From NCBI GenBank assembly GCA_034770075.1, contig CM068379.1:15313506-15377505 (forward strand): 64,000 nt of DNA, given 5' to 3'. Under the pieces are notes generated by a model. The model was not told the DNA's origin and did no database searches. It saw only the letters and a program-made list of their open reading frames with translations. Source of the DNA: Aralia elata. Taxonomy: Eukaryota > Streptophyta > Magnoliopsida > Apiales > Araliaceae. Shown in pieces: positions 49,084-60,648 of the stretch (its first letter is position 1; each line of letters starts with the position of its first letter). Made by a program: the position numbers and the translations under genes.

Positions 49084-52000
49084 ATGAGCAATCGGTTAGC
49101 ATTAATATCCATCATTCTGTTCGTATCGATCTTCCATGTTGCTGTTGAATCAAGAAAACTTGACCCTTACAAGGTAATTTATTCTTTTTTTGAATGTTGG
49201 AGTTTGTTTTTTACATAGATTAGAGATATTTATACATGTAATTGATCAAAAATTAGTCTTTTACTCGATTTTTTCCCTGAAAAGGGTAAAGAATGGGTTT
49301 ATGTTGGGTGTTGTATTCATGATAAGCTTTATCTGTTATTGGCCTAAATTTTATCTCACAAAGGGAATTTTTTTTATGTTTGTCCTGATGTCAATATATT
49401 GTGTTGAAAAATGGTAGTGAAAAACACCATTATTTTGGTGGGACACCCATGTCTTGTTTTTGTGTACATACCATCTCCATTATTCATCTGATCAATGCTT
49501 TTTCAAAAGAGGCATGTGAATCCTCCACTAGCTGCACACTCTCTCTCCTTCATTATATGCAGAACATTGGTTCTCTTGGACATGCATCGGATAATAATTC
49601 TGATAAGGAATTGAGAGAGAAAAGAGCACATTGCACTCTGCAAAATATTGAGCTCCCAATATTCTGTAAAATCTTGTTGAATGGATCGTGAAATCGAGCT
49701 TCATTTTCATCTCACAAGGATTGTAATTCGGAGACACCGCTGGGTTGTGGATTGATTCGAGATTTTCGCACCAAAGATTTAATACGCTTCAAGAGGTATG
49801 TTTTTAGTTCTCGAATATGTAAACTTATGCTAGCGTACATGGTATTAAATCCCTTCATTGGTATCAGAGCATGCGTATTTCGATCATATGTATGCCATGT
49901 ATGTAGTTTACACAAAACTCCATTGATGAATGTTTAAAAAGCTTGAAAACATTATCAACTCGAACACTTTGAGTAGCCATAACTTTTTGTATATTTATTC
50001 GTTTATATTTTTGTTGATATGTATGCATAGTAAGTGTTGTAAGCTTTCCAACGACATATTATGTACATTAAACGGATAAATATTGAAAGAGATATGACCT
50101 TTCAAAGTTTGGATTGCAAAATGACATTTCTGTAATTATCTGATGGCTGGAGGTTGAAGATGAAATGGAATCCCACTCTCAGTGAGAATCATATTCATCA
50201 CACCCTCTATATGGAAGCTCCTAAAATGTTGGTTGAGCATACCATTGGACTCAAAATAAAGAGACGATCAGAACTGTGCAATCGGCGTCGGGATCGGAGC
50301 TATTGAAGGCGGCGCGTGTATGCATGCGCGCCGGATCGCCGCAAAGCCTCACGTGCGCGCGCATTGCGCGAGCTGCTGCTGAATGTGAAGCGCGTGGGGC
50401 TCACGCGCCCGCGCGGATTTGACCCGCGTTTTGACCCGCCCCCATATCCGACCCGACCCATGACCGGAGTTGACACGCGAGCTTTTTCATCCGGATCTGA
50501 CCCGCGGTTTAGCTCCACCCGATTCCCTGACCCACGTGTACGACCCGATTCCGGAAATTATTTTAAAAATGTTTTTTAATTCCAAAAAATGTTTTCTTTA
50601 ATTGTTTTATTAATGAAAATTCATTATAAAATAGTTTTATTGATCAGAAAATTATGGAAAAATTATAGAAAATTTTTATTGGGTTATTATTAGTATTTCC
50701 ATTAAAAGTTTTGGAATATTATTTTAATTAGATGTTTTTGTTAATTTCCAATTGTATTATGCTATGGTTTATTAATTGTAATTATTAGCATAATTATCAG
50801 AAAATTCCAGAAAAATTACAGTAATGTTTTGTTGTGATAATCTAATGTTGAAATTTTTTTTGAAGTTTTTTCATGTGTTTATAGCATACTTGGTATATTA
50901 ATTGAGTCATATTGCCTATAATTTGATTCCTTTTGTTAATATTTTTGGAATATTAATTGTTGGTGCTTGAAATTAAATTGTCATGCTATATGTACACATG
51001 TACACATGTTCCTAGTGGGAGTAATTTTAGGTGATAATAATTTAATTAAATTATTCCCTAAATTACACGTCTAATGCGCTGAAAAAATTAAATTTAAATA
51101 ATTGGGCGTTTATGTGGATTGTGATTCCAAAGCCTGACCAAGTCTCCCTTCTATATTTATGTCACATTATTTTTATGTTAATTTAGTTCATGCGGCAAAG
51201 ATGTTTTATATACTGTGGTGAACAATAAATATCTCTTATTAATTCTCATATTTTTAGTTCAACAAAAATGGCTTCAAAACATATTATCGCAGATCTTAAT
51301 CAGGGAAACAAATTAGACGGAGATAACTACGACGTGTTGCATAGGAAAGTCAAGATGGTATTGGAAGAGCAAGAGGTTGAAGAAACCCTATTGTCCAAAA
51401 TGGTAAAACCATAGGGTGACAATGCAGATTATCCAATCAAGGTTGCAGCCTTCGAAAGTTGGCGCAAAAAGGATAGTATTGCTCACATAACGTTGTTGAG
51501 CTGCATGAACAATGACTTTCTGTTTGAGTATGAACAGTACTCTACTGCACACGAAATGTGGGAAGTTCTCAAAGATAAGTTTGGTGGCACCTCGTTGACA
51601 AGGCTGAGGGAATTAGCCATAAGATTCGATGGTTACAAAAAACTTGATAATAACACTATGAAACAACACCTTCGAATTATGGCCAATATGATCCGGGAAT
51701 TAAAAATCGGTGGGACTCAATTGTCAAACAAGCAACAAATTTTTGCAGTGATTCGCTGACTTCCCGACAATTGGGAACATATGCGGGTGAACATGACCCA
51801 TAACGAGAATATCAAGAATTTTGATGATATTCGTCGTCACCTGGAACTTGAGGTTGAGCGCCTTAAAATTGTCAAAAACTCCAGGGCATATGTAGCTGAA
51901 TCAGACCCTCATTGGATGCCCAAACCCAAGAAAGGTAAGAAGAAATCTGTTAATCCCACTGCGCCTAAAGGGGCTGCGAATGGAGGTATCAGCAAACGAA

Positions 52001-55000
52001 AAAGGGGTAAACGAGGTTCTGGTAAGAAGGACAAGGCCAAGATGGCATGCTATAACTATGGCAAGGCGGGACACTTTGCTCGTGAATGCACTGAGGCAAA
52101 GAAGGTAATTCCTAGTCCTAATCTATCTATGTGCTTAGTATCAAGTACTATTTTTGTTGCTCATTCTCTCCATATGTGGATTGTAGACTCTAGAGCAACA
52201 TACCACATAGTTAAAGATCGGAGTGAATTTGTGGAATATCGCCGCATTCTGGCTGGCAGAAAAGTATACATAGGGAACGATTCCAGTGTGGACGTGTTAG
52301 GCACTAGCACTTACAAACTGGAAATGCGAGGATGCTCGTCATTGACCCTATATGATGTACTTTATGCGTCAGATGTCCAGCAGAATTTATTTTTTGTTTT
52401 ATCAGTACTACGTTTGGGATATTCTGTTGTGTTTGAGAATAATTCTGTAATAATTTCATTTGGGACGAATATTTTTGGATATGATTTTGTATCAAATGGT
52501 TTTATGGTTTTGGATACTATTGATTCTAGTATTAATAGTGATGATTCTTATTCATTACTTATTAAAAATGATCATGATAGTTCAATTCAATGACATGCTA
52601 GATTAGGCCATATTGGATAGGATAGAATGGTTAGGTTAGCTCGAGTAGGTCTTTTAGGCCCACTCGCTAAGGTCAATCTACCCATATGTGAACATTATTT
52701 AGCAGGTAAATCAACTAGAAAACCATTTGGTAAAGCTACTAGGGCAGAAACACTTTTGCAACTCATTCATTCAGACATCTGTGGCCCTTTGAATGTGAAA
52801 GAAAGGCATGAACGTTCATACTTTCTCACAATGATAGATGACTATACGCGTTTCGGGTACACTTTCTTTATCTCTCATAAATCTGAGGCATTAGAATTCT
52901 TTGAACGTTATTTGATTGAGGTTGAGAAACAGTTAGACAAAAGTGTTAAGGCACTAAGAACTGACCGAGGCCGCGAGTATCTGTCCGATTAGTTTAAAGC
53001 ACTATGTGAAGAAAGAGAGATAATCAGGCAACTGACAATCCTTATAACTCCACAATAGAATGGTATGGCGGAGAGGAGGAACCAGACATTATTAGACATG
53101 GTTAGATCTATGATGGCGCAATCAAATTTGCCTATCTCTTATTGGGGTGATGCATTGTTGATTGCGACATATATACTTAATCGTGTGCCTTCAAAATCAG
53201 TACAGTCCACCCCATATGAAATGTGGACCAGCAGAAAGCCCGAATTGGCCATATGCGGCCATGGGGATCAACAGCTTTCGTACACAACACTTCTCATCAA
53301 CATGGGAAGTTGGGCCCGAGGGGTAAGAAGTGTATCTTTGTAAGATATTCTGAACACTCCAAAGGTTATGTATTTATTGGAGAGCAGCCTGATGGGACTA
53401 TATCCGAAATAGAGTCACGAGATGTGAATTTTCTTGAGATGGATTTCCCTAACAGAGGTAATGTGAGCAAGGAGATGAACCTTTATGAGATGGAGGAAGA
53501 TTTAGGCACCCCAAATCGTACAATAGAGACCGAAGAGGATATTCCTCAGGCTCCTGTAGATAGTGGGAGTGACATACCTTCGAGTAGTTCTTTTCCATCG
53601 AATGAGGAGTCTCTTGTTCCTCAAATACGTAAAAGTCAAAGAGGTAACATTCCACGTCGTCTCTTTGAGATTGAGGGGAATGCTTTTGTGGCTGATATGC
53701 GGGAAGAAGAGGAACCTCGATCTTATCGAGATGCTCTATCATCTGTTGTCAGCGATAAATGGATGATTGCAATGGAAGATGAAATGAAGTCCATGAGGAC
53801 TAATCAAGTCTGGGATTTGGTTGACCTTCCACCAGGGCGAAAGGCTATTGGGAACAAATGGGTTCTTAAAGTCAAACGCAAGGCGGATGGTTCCATTGAA
53901 AGGTACAAAGCTCGTCTTGTAGCCAAGTGCTACACCCAACAAGAGGGAATTGATTATGAGGAAACCTTCTTACCAGTTATAAGGTTTGCTTCAATTCGCC
54001 TTATTTTAGCAATTGTCACGCATTTGGATTTAGAGTTATATCAAATGGACGTAAAGACAGCTTTTTTCAATGGAGATTTAGCTGAGGAAATATACATGGA
54101 TCAGCCAGAGGGTTTCATCGTACAAGGACAAGAGTGCAAAGTATGCAAGCTCAAACGTTCTATCTATGATTTGAAACAGGCTTCCAGAAAATGGTATCTC
54201 AGATTCCATCAAGCCGTCATTAGTGATGGGTTTACGATGATCGAGGAAGACCATTGTGTGTATATCAAACAGTCCAAAGATAAATTCCTTATCCTATCGA
54301 TGTATGTCGACGACATTCTACTAGTTGGGAACGATAAGGAGATAATTGTCGCTACCAAAGGGTGGTTGTCCTCTAATTTCGAGATGAAGGACATGGGAGA
54401 AGTAGCTTATGTTCTTGGAGTTAAGATCTACAAAGATCGCTCAAGAAAGCTTCTTGGTTTGTCTCAAGAGACTTACCTTAAGAAGGTTCTGGAGCAATTC
54501 TAGATGAGCAACTGCAAACCCATATACACTCCTATCGCTAAAAGCGACGCCATTGGACCCGAACAATATCCTACTTCTCCCGAAGAAATTAAGAAAATGT
54601 CCCATTACCCGTATGCCAATGCTATAAGAAAGCTAATGTATGCAGTTGTGTGTACTTGGCCTGATATAGCATATGCGGTTGGTTATCTCGGTCGTTATCA
54701 GTCAAACCCTGGAATTGCTCATTGGAAGGCAATCAAAAGAATTTTGTGATATTTGAAGGGTACTTTGGACTACACGTTATGCTATTGAGGACCGAACCTG
54801 CGTTTGATTAGTTACTCCGATGCCAGTTGGGGAGGTAACCAGGGAATACGCAAGTCGACCTCAGGATATGCATTCTTGCTACATGGTGGCGCCATCACTT
54901 GGTGTAGCAAGAAATAGACTTGCGTTGCTTTTTCGACAATGGAGTTAGAGTTTGCATGTACGTTAGTTGTTCAGGAATCTATGTGGCTGAGGAGATTCTT

Positions 55001-58000
55001 CGAGGATCTTGGAGTCATTCCTAATGCTTCAGACCCCGTTACTGTTTTCTGTGATAGTACAACGGCCCTAGATTACACTAAGGACCCTTAAGTATCACGG
55101 TAGGACGAAGCACATTGACCTAAGGATGAACTTTATTAGAGAGAATATAGCAAATAATGAGGTGATATTGAAGTACATGCCCACTGTCCTTATGGTAGCG
55201 GATCCCTTGACGAAGCCTATTCCGAAAGATGCCTTTTGCAGGCATGTTAGTTCGTTAGGCCTTCGTAGGGTTTGATGTACTTTCTTTGTTACTGGAATAT
55301 CACTCATTGTATGACTTATTTTTGAGATATTCACTATTGTTTCGAGACATTTATCATATATGCTAGATTTATTTGTTCCCACTTATGATTGTGATAGCAC
55401 ATATGATAAATATTAGGGTTAAATTTAGATTACCACCTGGGGTTTGGCGTCTTTCCCACTTAACCACCTGTAGTCAGTAAAGCTACATTTAAACTCCCGA
55501 CTTTTTAAGTTGAAGTGAATAAATGCTTTCCGTCTTAACTCCGTTATTTGAGTTGGCTAAAGACTTAATTACCCTCCATATATATATATATTGATCAACC
55601 ATGTTGCGCTCTCTCTCTCTCCACCCACCCTCCCACCATGTGCTTACCAGAGCTTCTACTGTTTCTACTGAAATTTTTTAATTGTAGGTACACTGGTATG
55701 AAATGAAAACAGAGCCTTTCAAAAGAAAATTATCAACTCATTCCTGTGCTGCCAAAACTTTGGAAGTGAAGGATGACCAGGAAAATGTGAGTAAATTATT
55801 ATGAGTAAATTATCACTATTTTAATATAATGGATGTATAAGAATAATTTATGAAATTAAATTATTTTAATATAGTAAAATAAATGCATTAAATAAATTAA
55901 TTATTATCATTATTTTAATATAATGGATGTATAAGAATAATTTATGAAATTAAATTATTTTAATATAGTAAAATAAATGCATTAAATAAATTAATTATTT
56001 TTATATATAACATTTATCTTACGAAAATGAAATATGGAATATATTATATATTGTAAAATATGTAATATATTTTATATGAAATACGTAATATATAATGTAT
56101 ATTGCATATATGTTATATCAGATTAATAATTAAGCTTAGTTGGATAAGATAATTGCTCAATTGGGTAACCTTCAAGTAATTTATGGGATAAAGATAATTA
56201 AGTGGTTCTTAGAGAGAAAGATAAATTCTATATTAATTAATATATGATTTCCATTTTTGGAACGAAGGAGGAAATAATTAAATTATGTATATCAAATTTG
56301 ATATTACATTAATTTAAGTGAATTAAAATACTTTATGAAATTAAATTATTTTAATATGGGAAAATGTTGGCATTAAATAAATTAATTATTTTTATTTATT
56401 TAATGTATAACATTTATTTTATGGACAAAGGGAAAAATGAAATATATTACATATTGGGAAAATATATAATATATATAATAGGTGATATATGTAATGTGTA
56501 ACCTTCAAGTTAAGTTAATTAGCCAAGTCGGTTTAATAAAAGAGCATGTGCTGGGTGTACTTATAAAAGAAGTGCTGCTCAAGTACAATATGGAATTTAG
56601 CAAGCAGGAGCTGCCCTGTAGCCTTGGTCTGCGAGGTGGAGCTGAAATGGGGTAGAAAAAAATGATTCTGAATGTCTTTTAAAAGCCAAGAAGAAGAAGG
56701 GGGTATTTCGGACCTTTACCAGCCTTTTTTGACCATTACAGTCCCTTCTCACGCATTTTTGGCATCTGACATACACGCACAGTTAAGTTGGATGGAAAAG
56801 GTGACGTTTTCACTTCAACTCAAAAAGTTGGGTGTTTAAATGTAGCTTTACTGACTACAGGTGGTTAAGTGGGAAAGACGCCAAACCCCAGGTGGTAATC
56901 TAAACTTAACCCTAAATATTATTAGTTCACACAGTTATTATGCATATTGGATATGCACACACTAAATATATGTTAACAGGATAATTGGCTCACTCACACG
57001 AGCAATCACCCTTGGCGCTTTGAAAAGTGAGCAAAGTTGAGACAGTTCATTTGATTGGCGCTTTGAGTAGCGAGCTATTGATGCTTTGGATAAGCAATCA
57101 ATTGGCGCTTAGTAGCGAGCAAAATGAACATAACGTCGCCTTGACATGTGCCAAGATGAGGTTAATTAAGTTAACCAAATATAAGATGTCCCACCATCTA
57201 TATAAACCTGTACTGATAGCCGGATGTGAAGTTCAGAGTTGGCGCTTGGGAACGCGAGCAATCTGGAAATTCGATTTAGGTGCTTGTGGAGCGACTAAAC
57301 TAAGATCCGTACGGCATGACTAGAAGACATATGCTCATATTGAAGAGATTGTCTGTCGTAACATGATAACCGGACACGAAATTTCAAATGTGGTGCTTTG
57401 ATAAGCGAGCAATTTGAAATATTTGGGTTAGCCACTCTAGGAGTGACTAGACTAAGGTCCGCACAACAAGGCTATAAAATAGTATGTTGTGAGAGGGTTA
57501 CATGAGCTAAGTGATCAAGCAATGGAGGTGAGAGAATGAATCCCTGTTTCCTCACCATGTGAGTCCAGTAGGACAGGATTGTTAGTCCTACATCTAGTGC
57601 TCTTTGTGATCTTTGACTTTACTACAAAGATATGGATTGATGTTGCTACTTTGGTTTCGATTCCTACGGTCAGGATTGATGAGACAATAAGGACCGATTC
57701 TGGGAAAGCAGTTGATTCATGTCTGAGTAGTATTAGGGCAAAGGGAAGACAATTTGATTTCACATCGCTCTGCAGTTATTGTCGACAACTATGGCGCTTT
57801 GATAGCGATATAGTAATAAGTGAGATAAGAAATGGACATGGGCCCAAAGGTGATTAAGTATGGCTCTCTAAGGGATTAGAGATGCTTGACCTTTTGAAAA
57901 TCAAATGTGTCTGGAGTACTCTGAGTTTATGGGTTGTAGCATCTACGTGAACTAATTGAGTTTGGCGTGAGAGCTCCCACACTGTTTTCTTTAAAAGGGT

Positions 58001-59600
58001 AGATGTCTTTATGTTGGCCTTAACGGGTTTGATATAAAGCTCCCGCATTGCAGGTGAACTCAGCGGTCGCACGATCTGGCAACTGAAGATTTACGAGTTT
58101 CTGGTTTGAGCTATATTTTTGCAGATGTGAGGATTACATCGTCCCCGCCATGGGTGAGTGGGAGATGTTGGAAAATGGTAGTGGAAAACACCATTATTTT
58201 GGTGGGACACCCATGTCTTGTTTTTGTGTACATACCATCTCCATTATTCATCTGATCAATGCTTTTTTCAAAAGAGGCATGTGAATCCTCCACTAGCTGC
58301 ACACTCTCTCTCCTTCATTATACGCGGAACATTGGTTCTCTTGGACATGCATCGGATAATAATTCTGATAAAGAATTGAGAGAAAAAAGAGCACACTGCA
58401 CTCTGCAAAATATTGAGCTCCCAATATTCTGTAAAATTTTGTTGAATGGATCGTGAAATCGAGCTTCGTTTTTATCTCACAAAGATTGTAATTCGGAGAA
58501 ACCACTGGGTTGTGGATTGATTCGAGATTTTCGCACCAAAGATTTAATACGCTTCAAGAATTATGTTTTTGGTTCTCGAATATGTAAACTTATGCTAGCA
58601 TACATAGTATTAAATCCCTTCATACTGGAATTAAAAAAAGAAGTAATTGGGAGTTGGGTGTAGTAATATTAGGAATGGAATGTCATCTGCATATGGGTCC
58701 AAGGGTCTAATATGGTTGTGTTTTTGAGAAATTCAAAAAATACGGGGTTAGTTTTGAAACCCTTCACTCATATGTGTAAGTTAATGTTTGGGTGTTTTTT
58801 TGGGAGATATGTGACCTGGAGTATTGCTTTTTGGTTGGTGAAAATTAGTATTTCAACTGATATATGGTTTGATATTGTTTTTTTGTGGTTATATGGATTG
58901 TAATAAAGTTATCCAAAGGAAACCAAGATATAGATTCTTTTGAATTTCAACCAAATCTGTAGTGAGGGATTCATGTTGCCAAAGAGGTCATCTTTACTTT
59001 GTTCTTTATTATTTATTTGTTTACTTATTAATTTTTTAGAAACTATTTTTTTGGGTTCTCTATTTTAGTTTCATTTGTCTTACCAAACATCTCTGCCTTC
59101 TTTTGTTGGCTGTATCATGTCTCAGGTACTTGGGGTTGAGAGGAACGCAAGCCAACGTGAGATTCAGAAAGCTTTCCACAAGTATGTTATTCATAAGATT
59201 TTCTGTTTTATATTGTGAATTATCCTGATTTTGTCAAGTTTTATATTCTTTCACGTGATCATTATCAAGGCGCCAGAATGTAGCCTTCGGCTCCATAGAC
59301 ACTATCATGTATGCTCTTTTGGATGCGACAAAGCAACCTTCATTTTTGAACTCATTTGACAAAACTGGATATAAATCATCAGACAGTCTCTTGCTGGCCT
59401 ACAAACCGCGCAAGGAAAAGCTTGCAGCATTTGTGGGTGATATTTCTATGGAGGAAGTAGAGAAGTTCATCAGTTCAGTTCTTAATGGCGATGTACATTT
59501 TTACCAAGACACGACAAAAGCCCGTGCTAAAGTGAGAGCTAAGCTATTTGTAGCAAAACTATACAAGTTGGTTTCAAAACCTCGTGTATGTATACAGTAG
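49084..59600 (+). CDS. ERdj3A/TMS1-like ER DnaJ protein, internally deleted
   Basis: Exons 49084-49173, 59126-59181 and 59270-59600 join in phase with GT-AG introns to 158 residues. Exon 1 encodes a signal peptide (ISIILFVSIFHVAVES) and then RKLDPYK. Exon 2 encodes the first helix of a J domain (VLGVERNASQREIQKAFH). Exon 3 matches the C-terminal thioredoxin-like end of plant ERdj3A (LLDATKQPSFLNSFDK, LLLAYKPRKEK, MEEVEKFISSVLNGDVHF) but has a longer, unusual tail (to TAG at 59598). Plant ERdj3A proteins are near 570 residues, so about 400 residues are absent, including the J-domain HPD motif and most of the thioredoxin-like part. ERdj3A proteins help folding in the ER and pollen tube heat tolerance; this copy cannot stimulate Hsp70 without HPD. 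Intron 1 is 9.95 kb because of a Copia insertion; intron 2 is only 88 bp. It could be a pseudogene or a short product. Confidence 0.72.
49402..49857 (+). repeat. 5' LTR of the Copia element
   Basis: 456 bp, TGTTGAAAAATGG to CCCTTCA. It is followed one base later by the tRNA-iMet primer site. Confidence 0.92.
49859..49870 (+). other. primer-binding site of the Copia element
   Basis: TGGTATCAGAGC, complementary to the initiator tRNA-Met 3' end, one base after the LTR. Confidence 0.92.
49871..51267 (+). other. long Copia leader with GC-rich GACCCG repeats
   Basis: About 1.4 kb separates the primer site from gag. Within it, 50280-50560 is strongly GC-rich, unlike its surroundings, with five exact GACCCG copies and several near copies between 50418 and 50550, plus GCGCGC-rich DNA at 50316-50410. 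Open frames in both directions here result from base composition. The rest is AT-rich. Confidence 0.6.
51268..52593 (+). pseudogene. Copia gag and protease region, decayed
   Basis: It starts MASKHIIADLNQGNKLDG at 51268. In-frame stops occur at 51412-51414, 51757-51759 and 52591-52593. The gag core includes TAHEMWEVLKDKFGG. The nucleocapsid knuckle reads CYNYGKAGHFAREC, where the second Cys of the CCHC motif is replaced by Tyr. The protease active site near 52190 reads DSRATYH where DSGA is usual, so Gly is replaced by Arg. Both catalytic or binding changes add to the stops in showing decay. Confidence 0.85.
52594..55275 (+). pseudogene. Copia integrase, reverse transcriptase and RNase H, decayed
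   Basis: The pre-integrase remnant around 52594-52700 includes HYLAGKSTRKPFG. The integrase core has HSDICGPL and IDDYTRFGY, then LRTDRGREY, then NGMAERRNQTLLDMV with its Glu. After a frame change near 53230 the RT begins (GNKWVLKVKRKADGS) and carries MYVDDILLVGND near 54305. RNase H follows with SYSDASWGG, STMELEF and FCDSTTALDY. A second frame change near 55090 is needed to reach the end SSLGLRRV before TGA at 55273-55275. Other stops include 52990-52992, 54501-54503 and 54747-54749. The lineage within Copia was not assigned. Confidence 0.88.
55407..56921. mobile_element. non-autonomous Mutator-like element B with 9 bp TSD
   Basis: The element is 55416-56912 (1,497 bp), from GGGTTAAATTTAGATTACC to its inverted copy ending TTAACCC. 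The inverted ends match for about 115 bp. A perfect 9 bp flank TAAATATTA (55407-55415 and 56913-56921) supports Mutator-type insertion. Its ends, including the asymmetrical subterminal parts (CTTTCCGT..TTAAC on one side, GGTGACGTTTTCACTTC on the other), match element A at 9513-11353. The interior is AT-rich, with a 94 bp tandem duplication at 55811-55904 and 55905-55998, and no transposase. Confidence 0.88.
55811..55998. repeat. 94 bp tandem duplication inside Mutator-like element B
   Basis: Two adjacent copies starting TATCA(C/T)TATTTTAATATAA are almost identical. A third partial relative lies near 56333-56390. Confidence 0.85.
57014..57810 (+). repeat. dispersed short stem-loop units in the Copia 3' region
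   Basis: Units of the pattern GGCGCTTTGA-N-AGCGAGCAA recur at about 57014, 57057, 57081, 57104, 57241, 57279, 57393 and 57792. In most, a four to five base stem closes a short loop: CGCT..AGCG at 57059-57072 and 57106-57116, GCTT..AAGC at 57083-57095 and 57394-57405, CGCT..AGCG at 57795-57807. The sequence of stem and loop varies while pairing is kept. Related CACTC..GAGTG pairing lies near 57432-57446. Confidence 0.65.
58152..58165 (+). other. polypurine tract of the Copia element
   Basis: GGGTGAGTGGGAGA directly precedes the 3' LTR. Confidence 0.85.
58166..58622 (+). repeat. 3' LTR of the Copia element
   Basis: 457 bp, collinear with 49402-49857. It differs by about 18 substitutions and one T-run indel by eye. 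Confidence 0.92.
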
Positions 59601-60429
59601 CACAAGAGAGAACCGTTTTCCTTAGTTGTTGATTATTAGACAGTCTATGATGGAGAAGCTGTTTAAGTCTCAGGGCAAGGGGGGAGGGGGGAGGGGGGAA
59701 ATCCTCTCTCTGGATTCTGCGCAACTTAATTTTGAAGAAAGGCATGCAGCTTCCGAGAGAACTATGTATAGGGTACTGGGTGAATCCTTGAATTTCCTGA
59801 AGTGAATTTTGCGGCTTGTTAAATCGTTTAAAGAAAATATATTAAAGGAGTGTACACTGTTGTTCTGTTCTGCATTGTGATTTCAGAAAATACTGCTTTG
59901 GCTGAAGTTCTGTTTAGTTTACATCAGTGTAGAGATTGAGGATAGTGTCCATTTATATTCACACTGATAACCAGAAGTCCAGAACTCAATGCTACTGAAT
60001 TCCACCACAATTTCCCTAGTGGAGGCATTTTTAAGTTTTAACCATAAATTTAATTTCATGCTATACTACTATGTCTGGAAGAGTAGTCTTTTAATGTAAT
60101 AAATCTATTAGCCTCACATATTTGCGAAAAAAGAGTATCTAGAGAGATTATTTATGTCGAATTATAATTATGAAATTTATCAACGCATGAGATTGGTAGG
60201 AATTATAGGAGAGTTTTACTTATTACATATCTCTCCAAAAATATTATCACTAATATTTATTCACGTAACTGACAATTAAAAAATTAACATAAACATTCAC
60301 AATATATATCATTACCGATCCAGATATAGCAATTGAAGAAATTGTTAACATCAGAGTAACAAGATAATCATATAAAAATCTTGAGTTTGAACGTTGTTGA
60401 TAAGACAGAGTAACAAGGAAGTAGCCCGA
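59601..60429. other. 3' flank of the ERdj3A-type gene, no gene seen
   Basis: The stretch after the TAG has a G-rich run (GGGGGGAGGGGGGAGGGGGG-like near 59678-59699) and then AT-rich DNA. The first part may be 3' UTR. Nothing else was supported. Confidence 0.5.
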
Positions 60430-60648
60430 CATGTAATGGAGTTTTTATTAGGAGGTCCAGGTCTTCCAACTAAGAAAAATACCTTCCTGTACATTTTTGA
60501 CACTTATACAATAATTATTTTTTTAACCAATAGTCCATAACATGTGGGGGCCAATTTATATTAATTATGTATGACCATTACACGTGTCAAAAACGTAATA
60601 GAAAGTCCTGAAAAGACCTGGACCTCTTAATAAAAATTCCATGTAATG
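60430..60648. mobile_element. 201 bp MITE with perfect 9 bp TSD
   Basis: The element is 60439-60639. Its ends GAGTTTTTATTAGGAGGTCC and, inverted, GAATTTTTATTAAGAGGTCC continue into AGGTCTT, forming inverted repeats of about 28 bp. CATGTAATG flanks it at 60430-60438 and 60640-60648. A 9 bp duplication fits a Mutator-type MITE, although its ends do not resemble those of elements A and B. Confidence 0.85.

Larger units (their letters stand above)
55276..58151 (+). other. Copia 3' non-coding region, split by a Mutator-like element
   Basis: About 1.4 kb of Copia sequence remains after removing the 1.5 kb insertion. It has no coding content. From 57014 to 57810 it carries repeated stem-loop units listed separately. 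A last stretch leads to the polypurine tract. Confidence 0.6.
49397..58627 (+). mobile_element. Ty1/copia retrotransposon in intron 1 of the ERdj3A-type gene
   Basis: The element is 49402-58622 with LTRs 49402-49857 and 58166-58622. Both start TGTTG and end CCCTTCA. The 5 bp flanks TATTG and TACTG differ by one base. The primer site TGGTATCAGAGC is at 49859-49870 and the polypurine tract GGGTGAGTGGGAGA at 58152-58165. Gag, integrase, RT and RNase H occur in Copia order on the plus strand, the same direction as the host gene. LTRs differ at about 18 of 456 positions by eye. A Mutator-like element (55416-56912) landed in its 3' region. Multiple stops and two or more frameshifts show it is dead. 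Confidence 0.92.

Noticed and set aside
50300..50579. Overlapping GC-rich frames on both strands of the Copia leader
   Set aside because: Open in both directions because of base composition and repeated GACCCG; no recognisable domain.
57014..57810. CRISPR-like array
   Set aside because: The units vary in sequence and spacing and sit in a plant retrotransposon; stem-loop units explain them better.
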